Of a stretch of DNA of 64,000 bases, positions 14,273-27,300 are shown in pieces. The notes below the pieces were generated by a model. It was not told the origin of the DNA, searched no databases, and was given only the letters and a program-made list of their open reading frames with translations. Made by a program: the position numbers and the translations under genes. This DNA comes from Zeus faber (Eukaryota; Chordata; Actinopteri; Zeiformes; Zeidae). The DNA is taken from NCBI GenBank assembly GCA_960531495.1, contig OY482865.1, positions 13,738,287-13,802,286 on the forward strand, read 5' to 3'. How positions within the stretch are numbered: the first letter of the stretch is position 1; every line of letters begins with the position of its first letter.

Positions 14273-17200
14273 CGTGCACGTGGGTCCTCACCTTTTCTGT
14301 CTCGCAGGGTGACATCGGTCCAGCTGGTCCCGTTGGCCCTCAGGGAATAAAGGGCCTAAAAGGAGCCATGGGAGATAAGGTTCAAATGTGAAATGATGTG
14401 CTTCTATGCATGCTGTGTACTCTTATCTATGCCACTCACAAGAAGTGACTTAATTATAGAATAAGATTCTCTAAGACGTGTTTATGCGTTGTGCTGGTGC
14501 TTCCAGGGTAGTCCCGGGTTTGGAATTCCAGGACAGCAGGGACCAAAGGGAGACAATGGTGACAGGGTGAGTCACTGCGGATGTGTACAGTATATTTATG
14601 ACTTTTTGTGCTCAAGTAATAATTGTTAGTACTTGAATTAGCTTTACCAGTTTTCTAAGTTTCGGTGTTGGTGTTCTGGATTTACAACCCAGCGGGAACA
14701 ATACCGCAGCATATGTATTGAGACAGCATTAATATTACAAATCTCAGGAAGAAAGTTACTTATGTGGAAGATACCAAAGCTTAAAAGCTCTACTGGGAGC
14801 CTGAGAGTCCAGAGGAAATACAAGCAAGATTCTGATTGATTGATGGAGTCTTTAGTAGTCCCTCGGGGAAATTCATTTTGTGCCATGTACAGCACGGTCG
14901 TCAGATAAATAACAGCCAGTAGACAATAGGTAGTGCTCTCGGCAGCCCAAACAGAGTGCCTACGACATAATGGACAACAAACAACGTGGCGTTCACAAGA
15001 AATGGTGGTCAACACAGCATAATGTACAAATCATAAATCAAGGGCAAGATTTCACTTCATTTGACTGATGGAGTTGAAAGATTATATAATATACATTTAT
15101 TTGTTTTGTTTTGTTTTTTTCCTCAGGGAAATGTTGGTTTGTCTGGGAAACCTGGACCAAAGGTAAGCTGTACATGGTTTTCTATAAACGGTGACATGAA
15201 CAATGACAAAGATGTGAAGAAATATGCCCAGGTTGTTCATTACTACTCTCTACAGGGGCAAGACGGTGGCAAAGGCGAGAACGGAAATCCCGGGCTCCCT
15301 GGAAATCCTGGCGCACCGGGATTAAGAGGTAAAGATGTAAGTAAATCCAAAGTGGCTGTTACCGCAATGATACTGAATTGTTTAGTGGTTTAGTGATGGT
15401 AACAATTCTTGTGTCTGTACCGTGTGCAAATGAACGCTTTATTTGACTTGACAATGATGGATACTGATCTGGTCAATGTACGTAGGGGGAACCCGGAGTT
15501 AAAGGAGACCAGGGAGCGCGGGTAAGTTGGTCCACACATGCTGTTTTGTTGACAGTTCATGTTTGTCAATCTTACATTTTTAAAATGTAAAACAGCTTGT
15601 TCCATGTTTGTTTGCTTATCGATGTATTTTCTTTTTCTCCTTTCAAGGGTGAGCAAGGACCGTCTGGAGATCCTGGGGAAAGAGGAATAAGGGTGACTTG
15701 TTGTTAATTTGCTATTGACGAGTTGTAAAACATCTTGACGCTAGCGTGTTGCTGTGCCGAACCCTGTTATTGCGTTGAAATTGATTTGTTCATTGTTTTG
15801 TGAAAATTGTTCTCCAGGGTCCACTGGGATTGCCGGGACGACCAGGGGACGTAGCTGACAAAGGGGACCGTGGCAAGCCCGGCCTGTCGGTAAATCCTTA
15901 AATTGATCTTACAATTATTAAATAAGAATCTTCCACTGCTCAAAATTCATGCTGTGGCGGCTGCAATTATGGGATTTTAATCCCACAAAGGTAAGTAAAA
16001 CAAAAAGATTTAATCAGCCTTTATTATACTGGAGTGAATTGTAATTTATCAGATGAACCAAAATAGAAGTATTATGCTCTGAGATGCCATATTTCTTTTT
16101 TCTTTCAGGGGGCAGATGGCAAGAAAGGAGAGCCCGTACGTTTATAAGCTACTACGTGATTGTTGTTGCTATCGGACACGTCAGAATGCTTGTTCTTGTT
16201 GACTGCCTTCTGATTGTCCTTCTCACATAGTCCACATTTCCCACCAGCAGTCCTATTCTTGAGCCTTGCCGATTCATCCTTTATCTGATCAGTAATTCAT
16301 TCTGCATGTCAGCCTTCAGTGCGCCCTTTATAGCTTGTCGTTCTGCATTTGGTGTGTTTAGTTGTGAAGTTTCAGCCCTTACTGTATTTTATTTTATTTT
16401 TATTTTTCCTGATCTATCCTGTGGCCGCCATTCCAAAGGGGAAACCTGGACTCCCGGGAGGTGTACAAGTAAATATGGATTTATTATCAATTGTTTATGC
16501 TTTGCATAAATCTTGGACAGTTTTTGTCCTTTTAAAGTGACTAAAATAAGTACTTTGCAATTAGGGGTCTGATGAATTTAAAGTGGAAATTCACAAGATT
16601 CTCCCAGAATTCATTCAAGCCTTCTTCTGATTTTTTTCTTGGCCACCTGAGGTGGTGTGGATATTTTTTCCATCCAAAGGCGGTGTTGTTTTTTTCTGAA
16701 CGTTCATCCATATTGGCAGTTTACTGACCACAACTCGCTACGCTGGTTTACAAAATTCACCGTGACTGCCTTTCACTTTGTGAGCTTGCCCGGACTTTGC
16801 ATTCTCACCTGGAAAGGTGGACCCCACCACCAGCAGAGAATAAAGAGCAGCACATACATTACAAATTCAATGGACAACATTGAATGGCTGTTTCTGTTTC
16901 TCACTGGTTGCTGTTTCAAGTGCCAGATAAAAAAAGGATTCAATAGGGTTGTTTTTTTTAATCAGGATAATTTCATCGATTAGATTTAGACGTAGATCAT
17001 CGACTTTAATTTGTGCTTTTCTTTTTTCAAATTTGAAATGGATGCGCAAAATAATTTAGGCTGTGTAATTTCATCCCACCAGTTAGCCAGCGACAACAAC
17101 ATTCTAACCAGGGCGATTAAGGTAATTTCAATGATGAATGAGATGGTATCTCAAAACCATGCAATCTTATTTTTTTTCATCAAAACAGAAGATTAACACT

Positions 17201-18705
17201 CTCCTCTCTTTCAGGGTGAACCAGGAAAGCCAGGTGAACCCGGGCAAATTGGAGCGACAGGGTTGCCTGGGCTGAGAGTAAGTGGACATAGATGTTTAGG
17301 ACAAGGAATTGTAATTGCAGGATGAAAAATGATGGAACCGAGTCATATCATGAGAACACAATTGCATACTCAAGTATGATGTCACCATAACATTTGGGAA
17401 CATATGTCCATAGGGCCCAGAGGGAAAACCGGGTCCACCAGGACAGTCTCTGGTATGCCATCACTTGCATTACTGGTACATGAGTCAGTGTCACTGAGAG
17501 ATTATATGACCAGTTGTACTCAGTTGCAACTATCAGGGACTTTCAAGGGTGTTACAGTTTTAAAATGTTTTTGAACACTCGTCACGCGTCGGGAACATGT
17601 TTCATATCCCATAAACGCGTTAAATGAGAAATCTAGATTTGTATCGCAGCATGATAACACAGTGATGTTTTGCAGGGAGCATCTGCGTCAGGGAGTGATG
17701 GATGGGATGGCGTACCCGGGAAACCAGGCGCTACGGTCTGCCACACGGCCACCATTTATTTTTTTGTTTGTGTAACATGTCCTTGGGTTTAATGAATGGG
17801 ACTTACACATAAAAGTTATACATTAAAGTTTTCATTCAGATTATTCAATTATTGACTTGTCTTGCAGACAAAACAAGTATAGTGAGGCCAGCAATGTTAT
17901 TTTGAATTTAGAATTGAGATGGAGACATTTATATGAACACCGAGAGTACAATTTGTAATGTCTATGTCCATTTTCTTTATGTTTACTCTCATCAATACTA
18001 TTGTCACACCAGTAATATTCAGATGTGTTTATATGATACCAAAAAATGTTAATTTCAATTTAATTTAACTTGGGCATTTTAACTGCAGGGTGGCCAGGGG
18101 CAAATGGGAGAGCCCGGGCCGGTGAGTATTCTACTGCTTGTTACGAAAAATGTTATGCATCTATGCAGATTTCTGACCCCACCCGCTCCAAGGTAGATCA
18201 TTCGAGCTAAATTAAGTAATCCATAGAAGAAAATCCTCTTTCCCCAGCATCACAGTTTATTTATTATTTACAGAATTTCTCACAATGGCCTTAGTCATTT
18301 CTGTTTTTATGCCTCTTTGAAAGCATTGTTTTTTCAATGGAAAGTTAGTAAATAATTTATCAAGCAAGTAAGAACCGGGATGACGTTAGACATTTTGGTT
18401 CGGTGTGGCAATTCTCAGCCGGACGGCATAAATTCCTTACGCAAAGCTATTTCTCATGATTAACCGAGTCCATGACTCACTTGCTGTGACTCAGGTACTT
18501 AGCAAAAAGAAAGCTTGCAGGAGATTTGCTTTTCTGCAAAAGATGTAACTTCCTGTATTCAGAAAGATGCAGATGTTATTTTATGTGTACTCTCATTCAT
18601 TTGATTTATGCATCTCATATGTGAGATAACAAGTGTCTGTGTTAAACCATAAAATTAAAATATGATGACATTTACAATGTTTACTGCAGTTGTAATCATA
18701 ACTGA

Positions 18706-18774
<69 letters not shown>

Positions 18775-21270
18775 AGAGGAGAGAAGGGTGACCAAGGTCG
18801 GGTGGGGATTGCTGGTATCCCTGGCTTACCAGGAACGCCAGTGAGTGTCATTCTTGAATCAGTACTGTGGCAGTTTCTACTACCACTGAACACACCACCC
18901 AGGTGGCGTGTTCAGGGATCTCCAGCACAGAGACGCAGAAGACAGGGGTTGTAAACACCAGTTTATCGTAGAGAGTGGGCCAGCTGGAATTAGCCGACAG
19001 CAGACAGACATGTCATGACATGGGTTCCTATCCTGTGTGTGTTTGACCAACCAACGAGCCACAGGTATGCAGCCACCGTGATCCCAATCATCTAGATCCA
19101 GGTCAGGTGTCTCAAACCTCATCTCAACTCATCTCAAACCAGACCATCCCCACATACCCAACACCCAAAATGAGGCCAGGGAGGCCACCTGTTGACCCGC
19201 TGGTGGCTCCAGGGCGTCTTTGGACAGCCCCTCTGTGTCCCTTCCCCATGTCCGAGAGTCCCTGTTCAGGTGCCAGTGTGGCAGTTTTGCCTGCCATGCG
19301 CCACCCAAGTGTCGTGTTCAGGGACCTCCGCCACAGAGACACAGAAGACGGGGGTTGTAAAGACCAGTTTATTGTAGAGAGTGGGGCAGCTGGAATTTGC
19401 CCAGCAGCAGATAGAGATGTGTCATGACACGGGCTTCTATCCTGAATGTGTGTGGGGATAGAGATTTTACCTACTGCTCGATGGACCAGCCAACGAGCAG
19501 CAGGTATGCAGCCACTCTGATCCCAGTCACCTAGGTCCTGGTCAGGTGTGGCTGCTCAGACCAGACCAACCCCACACCAAAGCTATCATAACTGTTTTAT
19601 TAGGATTAAATAGGTTAATGAAATTGTCTGTACTATACAACATTTAATCCGTATCGTCAATTCATTTCACAAAACCTTTTATCCTTCCAAGACTGTAGTT
19701 GTCTTATTTTTCCTTCTGTGCAGGGGAGACCTGGCATTGATGGGAAGAGAGGCCTGACAGGAAAAGATGTAGGTTTATATTTTTTAATGTAACTTTCAAT
19801 GCGGTGTTGTGTAACCAATGCAACTGTGCAGTGCAGCTTCAAAGTATAGCTCAGCAATGAGTCAAGCTGCAGTACTTGCATGTTTTCAAGAAGAGACGCT
19901 AATGGTTTGGTGAATCCTCAGGCTCAAGCAATGTAGCGGAATACGTACAGTATTTACTGTTTCAAACTAAGGCTGGGCGATATATCGATATAATATCAAT
20001 ATGATATGTGTTATGAGACTAGATATCATCTTGGAATTTGGTTATTGTGATAGTAGATAGTTAAATGTTATCTTTACCCCTGCATTACAGTAAAATGATG
20101 CAACTCTCTGGACGCCTCTACCTGCTTCTTAATAATATCCACTTTAACAATGATTGTTTCTTAAATATTTATTTTGTGTAAATATCGTATGAAAGCACAA
20201 ATACTCATCCCAAAATATTTGAGCTATTCCTTCAAAAATATTGCAATTTTTGATTTTGTCAACATCAAGCAGCCCTATTACGAACTGAAATCATGCAATA
20301 CCATAGCTTGCTCTCTCACCTGGTCGTGTTTCAATTAAACCTGAGAAAAACACACCATTTTTTTTCTCAGGGGGAAAAGGGATCAGAAGGAGATGTTGGA
20401 AAAAAGGTGCTGTACAATTATTCACTTGACTGATAAAAACACACCAAGTGGCATAAGAAAGACACTTAAAAAACATTTCTTTCAGGGTGAAAAGGGAGAT
20501 ACGGGCGTAAAAGTAAGTAATCTTCAGAAAACAGAGCATTTTCTTCGGTGGACAAACTGCCCAATCATGGTGAGGACCAGAGCAAATGACACTGTGCCTC
20601 CACCAGGGTAAAGATGGTAGCAAGGGGGAACCAGGCGCTCCAGGATTACCGGCGACACAAGTGCCGGTTACTCCAGAGGTAACGACAACTGTCCGTGTTT
20701 AATTTCTCTATCAGTCTTCTTCTAGTCAAGTTATTTCCATTTATCTTAATTTTGTTGAACGCGACTCAGAAATAAGAACACATAAACCCTAACCCTACAG
20801 GGCGCCACCATTGAGGCGATCAGAAAAGCATTTCCTCTGCCAATGGGCCCTCCAGGAGCCATGGTCTGTACCCTGAACACATCGTGCATGTTTCAGTCAT
20901 TCTGCTTGTCCCTCATGGCACATTCATTCAGCTATTAGCAAGGCAAAATTAATATATTGTATTTTTTTTTCCATACATGATTGTTTACATTAAAGGTAAA
21001 ATGACTCAAACAGTCTGTGCCACTGCTTGCAGTTAATTCATGTGTACTTAATGCCATGCATTCTAAATGTGCTCCAACATGTTGCTTTTCTGCCACTGTG
21101 TGTCCAGGGTTCACCGGGAATGAAGGTAACAGTACTGTTCTGTTTTATTTAAACTAAAAAATGAGAGCTGTATTCAGGTTTCAAATTGGGATTTGAGAGG
21201 TAGGTGGAGCCTCATTTTAGGTACCGTCAGCAAGGGAACCCCTTCAATATCTTTCTCAGTCAGTTGTGTG

Positions 21271-21302
<32 letters not shown>

Positions 21303-24300
21303 TTCGTGCGTGCGTGCACCCGTGCGCGTTCACTCATTCACTCAATGGACAAGCAGTTGTATGAATTAATCCATTGGCACCGTTTTAAAGTGTACCTGCT
21401 TTATTTCTTTGCAGGGAGATAAAGGAAAGCAGGGCCTGAAAGGAGATAAAGTATTACTTTTGTTTTTATTTTTGCCTTTATTTTATTTGAGTCCAATTAA
21501 TTAAGACTTAGACAAGTCCAACTTGTCTCCGTCTTAACGCTCTGTCATGTTTGTCAGGGTGATATCGGTCCCCCAGCAAAAGCAGTTGACATGAAGGTAA
21601 ATTGTGATTATGTTATTTTTTTATGGGCCATGTTTACTGCTCCGTTTGAGTTGCCGCTAATCTAAAAAATAACTGCAGCTGACCTTTTAAGCCTTTTGTG
21701 AGTTGAAACTAGCAGTACTAGTATTGGCATTGGTTTAGTGTTTTATTGCCGCAGTGCTTAGTGCATTTTAGAGAATGCTTTCTCAGACTTCCCCAGGGTT
21801 ACATGTTTTTTTGTATTTTCATATATCACAATTTTCCCATCTTCTCCAGGACATTGATGTGATGTTCGAAGCCTATGGAATTCGGGTGAGAACCGAACAC
21901 AACATCCTCGAGAGTCTAATGATGTAATCGGCCTTCCATGTTTTTTTACCGAATAAAAAAACTCTCGTTTCCCAGCTGCCTTTGCTCAAAGCCTTGATCG
22001 ACAGACTGCTGCAGGACGGAATCGAAGAGCTTCTCCATGTGCTGGGCACTGCGAGAAAATCAACAGGGGACATTGAATCCCACAGCACTAACGTCATCAC
22101 TGAATTCACAGTACGTTCGCTGAAGGAAATTAGCGAGAGGCAATTAAGTTCAAAGTCAAACAACGACTGTAGATTGTTTGTCAATAGTGCCGAGCAAAAC
22201 AATTACTTGTGATGAGAACCTTCTAAGTCATCCAAGTGGACAGTGCTCAACTTGTCTGAGATAATGTCGGTTACACTGCAGTGCCACTCCCCGCATCAGG
22301 AGCTGGGCATATAAAGTTGTGAACAGATCTGCGTACTAACTCTGGCCATGTCATTGGAACAGAATGGTGTAAAGTTTGACCTTGCCAGTCAGCCGCTGTC
22401 AGAGGTAGAAGCCATCAAAGACCCCGATTTTGATGGGAAGCTCCCCGAGCCTCTCTCCACTGTAAGAGACATGCCTGTGGACTCGCACACGATTGCGATT
22501 TTTTTATTTATTTAATTTTATTTTTTTAGCTTTGCTTCCTTACAGTGTGTGTTGATTTTGCACATGAGAAGAAAGGGAAATGAGAAATAAGAACTTGTTT
22601 TTTTTAGCTCTCATTTAGCTGTATATAATGCCTTGATTAGATTCATTGAAACATCCCATTGTTATAAATCACAAAATGCTGCCATTTCTTATCATGGGAA
22701 TTATGAAATTATGATAAGAGTCAAAGGATTTTCTCAAAGGAGTATTTCTTGGTAATACATTGTGAAATTATGCCATTTTCCGTTATGATTATCATGAAAT
22801 CAGGATTACAGTTAGAGCATTTATTGGTAATACAATGTGAAATTTGGCCATTTTTTCATGAAATCATGATTAGTCATTAGAGGACTCGATAGTCATAGTA
22901 ATAAAGCATTTACCAAGGACTGTTTTTTTATTTTATTTTCAAGGCCCTGGTTAATGAGACCACAGAAGGCCCCATCCCATGGAGCATCACGACGCTGAAT
23001 GGAGAACAGGATCTGGGCAGGACAGAGAACAGGTCCGAGGGAAGTAAGGGGCAGGTGACGGAGGATGGCGAGGGCTCTGAAATCCCTTCGCTCAGAATGA
23101 ACCTGACCATGGTCAACTCTACTTTTAACCACTCCGCATCCCAGGAGGTAAGAGCGAAGGGCCGAGGAGTTTCACGTTGACGTTGCGAGGTCACACAGCG
23201 TCGGTGGAAGAAACAAGCTGTGCCCATTGACAAACCTCTCGTAAAATAAGGTTAAGCACGCACTTCATGGCGCAATTTGGTTAGTCACAACCCACACAAT
23301 GCGGTTGTTGTTGGAGGGCTCGGCCTCCGCGGCCAACTTTGGAAGTAACATTGTATTCTCAATTGCATGTGATTGTCATACCCTATGTGTGTGTTTCAGA
23401 AGATTTCAGGGTTGCCAGACGCAGTGGAGACTGTTGTGCTCGCCAAGGAGGAGTCCCGCAAGAAGGGGTCTGGAGAGAAGAAGAAGAACCGGGAACGTGG
23501 GAAGGTACAGCTGCTGTTAAAAAAAAAAAATAATGTTTTTCAAAGTAAAACTGCTCAAGGACTCTGTTCACCTCTTGATCCAGCCAACAGCACAACCCGC
23601 ACTGTTGTCCCATTTCCCAGGAAACAACATTAAAGAATCAAGATTCAAGATTCGAGAGGTTATATAAGAGCGATTGATTCCTTCTGGATGAATGCGGTTT
23701 TACATTTGTGATTTTCCTACAGTATAATAACTTTTTTCATCATCCTTTAAGATGTTTTGAATAAATACAATTTAAGCAGCGAATTTAAAATTAAAATTCT
23801 ATTAGATATACGGTGGATTACGCTTTTACATCAGTTTAGCATTGCTGTTTAGTACACATGTAGTAAAGATCTTCACATAACAACGGTGCATAAAGATCTG
23901 TGGTGCTCTTAACCTACTGTCCCCCCCCCCCCCCCCCCCCCCATCAAATCAATATCTTGCAAACTCACAGTTTCATTCTTTTTTTTATCCCCAATTGAAG
24001 CATGAAAGAAACCTTTTTTTTTTTTTTTTTTTTAATCTTTCTGACTGTGAACTTGTGAACCAGGGCAAAGGAAACGAAGGACGGCATAAGATGCAGAGAC
24101 ACCGCCTGGTAAATGTCCTTGCAGCTGGTTAAAACAAAACAAAAACAAAAATGAACAACTGCGAACTTTGAGGATAGGTTTTTGGGGGTTTTTTTCAACT
24201 CAATCCCTATTCAAAGTTGCATGAGCCAGAGTTGCACAGACTATATATTCACTGATAGCTGCAATATGGGGAGAGTAAGAATCTCCTTTGGCCTTTTATT

Positions 24301-27300
24301 AAGAATGATGAATGTCCTTACAGAAAAAAGAGGAAGCCCATGATCCGCCAACACCCTAAGCTCTGCAAAACTGTGAATCAAACTCATTGTTAAAATGCCA
24401 CCAGTACTTTTCGGTGCTTATATCGAAATATGTCAAGAGTTCCCTGCTTTTCCGTTAAGGATATTTATCGCTCTTTTGAGAAACCACATTGAAAGAAACC
24501 CTTTAGAATATACTGCTGAAAGGGTTATGACATATTCGTAACCCTCTAATGCAGTTGTAATATAAGTGAAGGTACAGTCCATGCAATACTGGCTTATGCC
24601 AGATGAATTTTGAATAGCATCTGGACTGAAGCAAACCTAGCCTTAAACTTCACCTTAAGCATACTTAACTCGAAAAAAACAAAACTAACAAAATCGTCTG
24701 CCGGCCAAACTAAACACGCGCACTAACACTGTGGATTCGCTTCGATTTTTTGCTTGCTTGCTTGGATTTTTCGGCGTGAAAAGCCGTTTCAATTTAGACA
24801 CAGCATACTTATTGTAGGAGCGCTGTTTTCCGTAAAACAATGCAAATAGCGATGCTAAGACAGTAATTGAAAAAGCATGCATTCACCCTAACATTAGCTT
24901 GCTTGTCGCGCCGTCGTTTTTTATAACAATTGTGATCGCCGTAATTTTAATTGTTGCTGTGTTTGTTATCCTTACTTAATGACGTAACGTTCCTTAGTGA
25001 CGAATAATCACCTGTTATCACATCCATTACAAAACATCTTCATCTAGGCCAGTGGTCAGATGGAGGTGCAGGAGGAATAGGGTTTTTTTGTTTTTTGGTT
25101 CTTTTTATAACGAAGAGGACAGTTATCAATAGTTAGGAAGCTTTTTTGAAAGAGCACCTCTGTTCGAATTTCACGTGGCATTGGACTGGCCAAGATGCAA
25201 ATCCCTTTTTTAGCCTTCTCAAGTGTCTTTCAGAAAGACCACATTTAACTTACTAATGGAAGCACCCTATTTAAATCCAAACATCTTGAGGGAATTAGGT
25301 AAATTCTTGCCCACACAATAGACAGGAAGTATTACCACTACCTCGAGTCGATTAATTACACCACCCACTACAATTCCTGAATTAATTATAAGGGACTCAT
25401 TTAAAGATCACTGCAACAGACACATACACTGTATGCGCTAGACGCCACTCGAAGGGTGTTGTAGGTTGTTGTGCCTCTGCTGAATTCCATTTTTGTTGTC
25501 GCCCGACAGGAAGAACTCTCCACAGTTAAGCCCACAATCCATCAGGAGGCGAAAGAGAGAGGAAAAGTATGTTTATTCAAATCAACATTTTTATAAAAGG
25601 GTTTACAGCGTAGTTTAGACGGGGGATTTTAATTGGGTCCCGAAATCGAAATTGCAGAATTTCCTCCTCAGTGTTTTATAAGTCTTTATAAGGGATATTT
25701 CTATCCACAGTAAACCTTCAACACACACGAAATGATACACAGTCGGACGTATCTTATTTATTAGAAATGGTTGGTTTTCCCATTCAAGCTACAATATAAA
25801 TTTTCAATGCAGAAATGGCTGTGGAAAAATCTTCCCAAATATTTATTTTCTCACAAATTGGCTCTGCTCATAGTTTATGAATAAAGCTGATTGTTAGTTG
25901 GGTCACAATGGTTTGCCATGTAGACAAATTGGGTCAATAGGGAAAAAAAAAAAAGTTTGCTGTAGAGTGATGGATGAAACTATATTGGACTTGGAATCTG
26001 GAATGTCTATTAGCCTCATATTTGTGTTATATATTGATGAGTGTAGGATGAACAACCACCAACACACAGTCCCAGCTTGGTGGAGACATCGAAATACATG
26101 ACCGCTGGTGTGCTGGTGTCACCTCCAGACAGAGAGACGGATACACAGGTGAGGTGGTGCTCACTGTTTTTAAATGTATATAAACTCACAATACTGTTCT
26201 TATTTATTTATTTATTTATTAGCCAGGTATTGATTGGCATCAACCATTAATAATGAATGTGATGTTTTTGTTTGTTTTATTTTTATTGGATCATGTGCAA
26301 ATCAGCGATTATTATTTTTCAGGGTTTCTGGACAGTAAAAGAACCACAATTTCTGACAAGTGGTAATATAGAAAAGGTAAGGTGCCTCAAATTCCTTATT
26401 ATTGAACAAATCACACGTACATTATATTATTATATTCCTATATGCACCGTTATTTGAATTATAGGTTATGTTTGCTATTTTTCAACCCTTGCCAACTTTT
26501 CAACCCATTTTAAGCCAATAACAAACATTGTTTTAAGTAACAGTAACCTCATATCTTATTTAAATCTACTCAGTGCGATTGCCGTATTAATCCGCAGCGT
26601 AACATTAGCTGCAGCGGGTTGCCAATAGTGAGCAGTGGGCAACTTCCTGTTTCTAGTCCCTTACGTGGATGGAGAAAAGGAGCTGATTTGTGGAAGCGCA
26701 AAAAAGAGTCAATATAACCCGGAAAACCTGATGATAAAATGCAGAGCTTGCAACCAATTATATTTCTTTAATATAACATACCGTATAAAGACTGTCTGAC
26801 AATATTGGTTGCTTTCTGTCTTTTGAAATATTTTGTTTAAAGTTAAACATATGCCTTGTTTGACTGTATATTAGCACAAAGCACAAGGTTATGTTCTGAA
26901 TGAATTCTGGGATAAATGATGGGAACCAAATTGTTAACAGTGCCTTGGATGGAAAATCGCAAACCTATCCTCTAAATCTCATGCAGTGTGAATGACAGAC
27001 CTGCCAACCTGGACGCATTTTGTGTACCAACCACGCAATTCTTGGTCAAAATACACATGTACGAAATTCCAGCTGAAAGAACACAAAAAAATATAATATA
27101 TTATATATAATAATATAATAATTGGGAGAAGCATCAACCGGTTTTCAGCTTAATCGGTCATGACTGGTGATCAGACGATCAGTGTCAGATATATTTTCAG
27201 ATTTTCTGCATGTCAAATTTTCACGCCCGATACTGTGCTCATGTACTGGACTCGAATGCTCCAGTACTCAGTACTCAAACCCGATACCAACGCAGTGTTA

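Noticed and set aside
24331-24360. [11 protein letters not shown] after ccttacag, candidate hinge exon
   Set aside because: Ends in TAA without a GT donor; it would end the protein within the hinge.
25050-25080. [10 protein letters not shown] after catctag, candidate hinge exon
   Set aside because: Runs into TAG with no donor before it.
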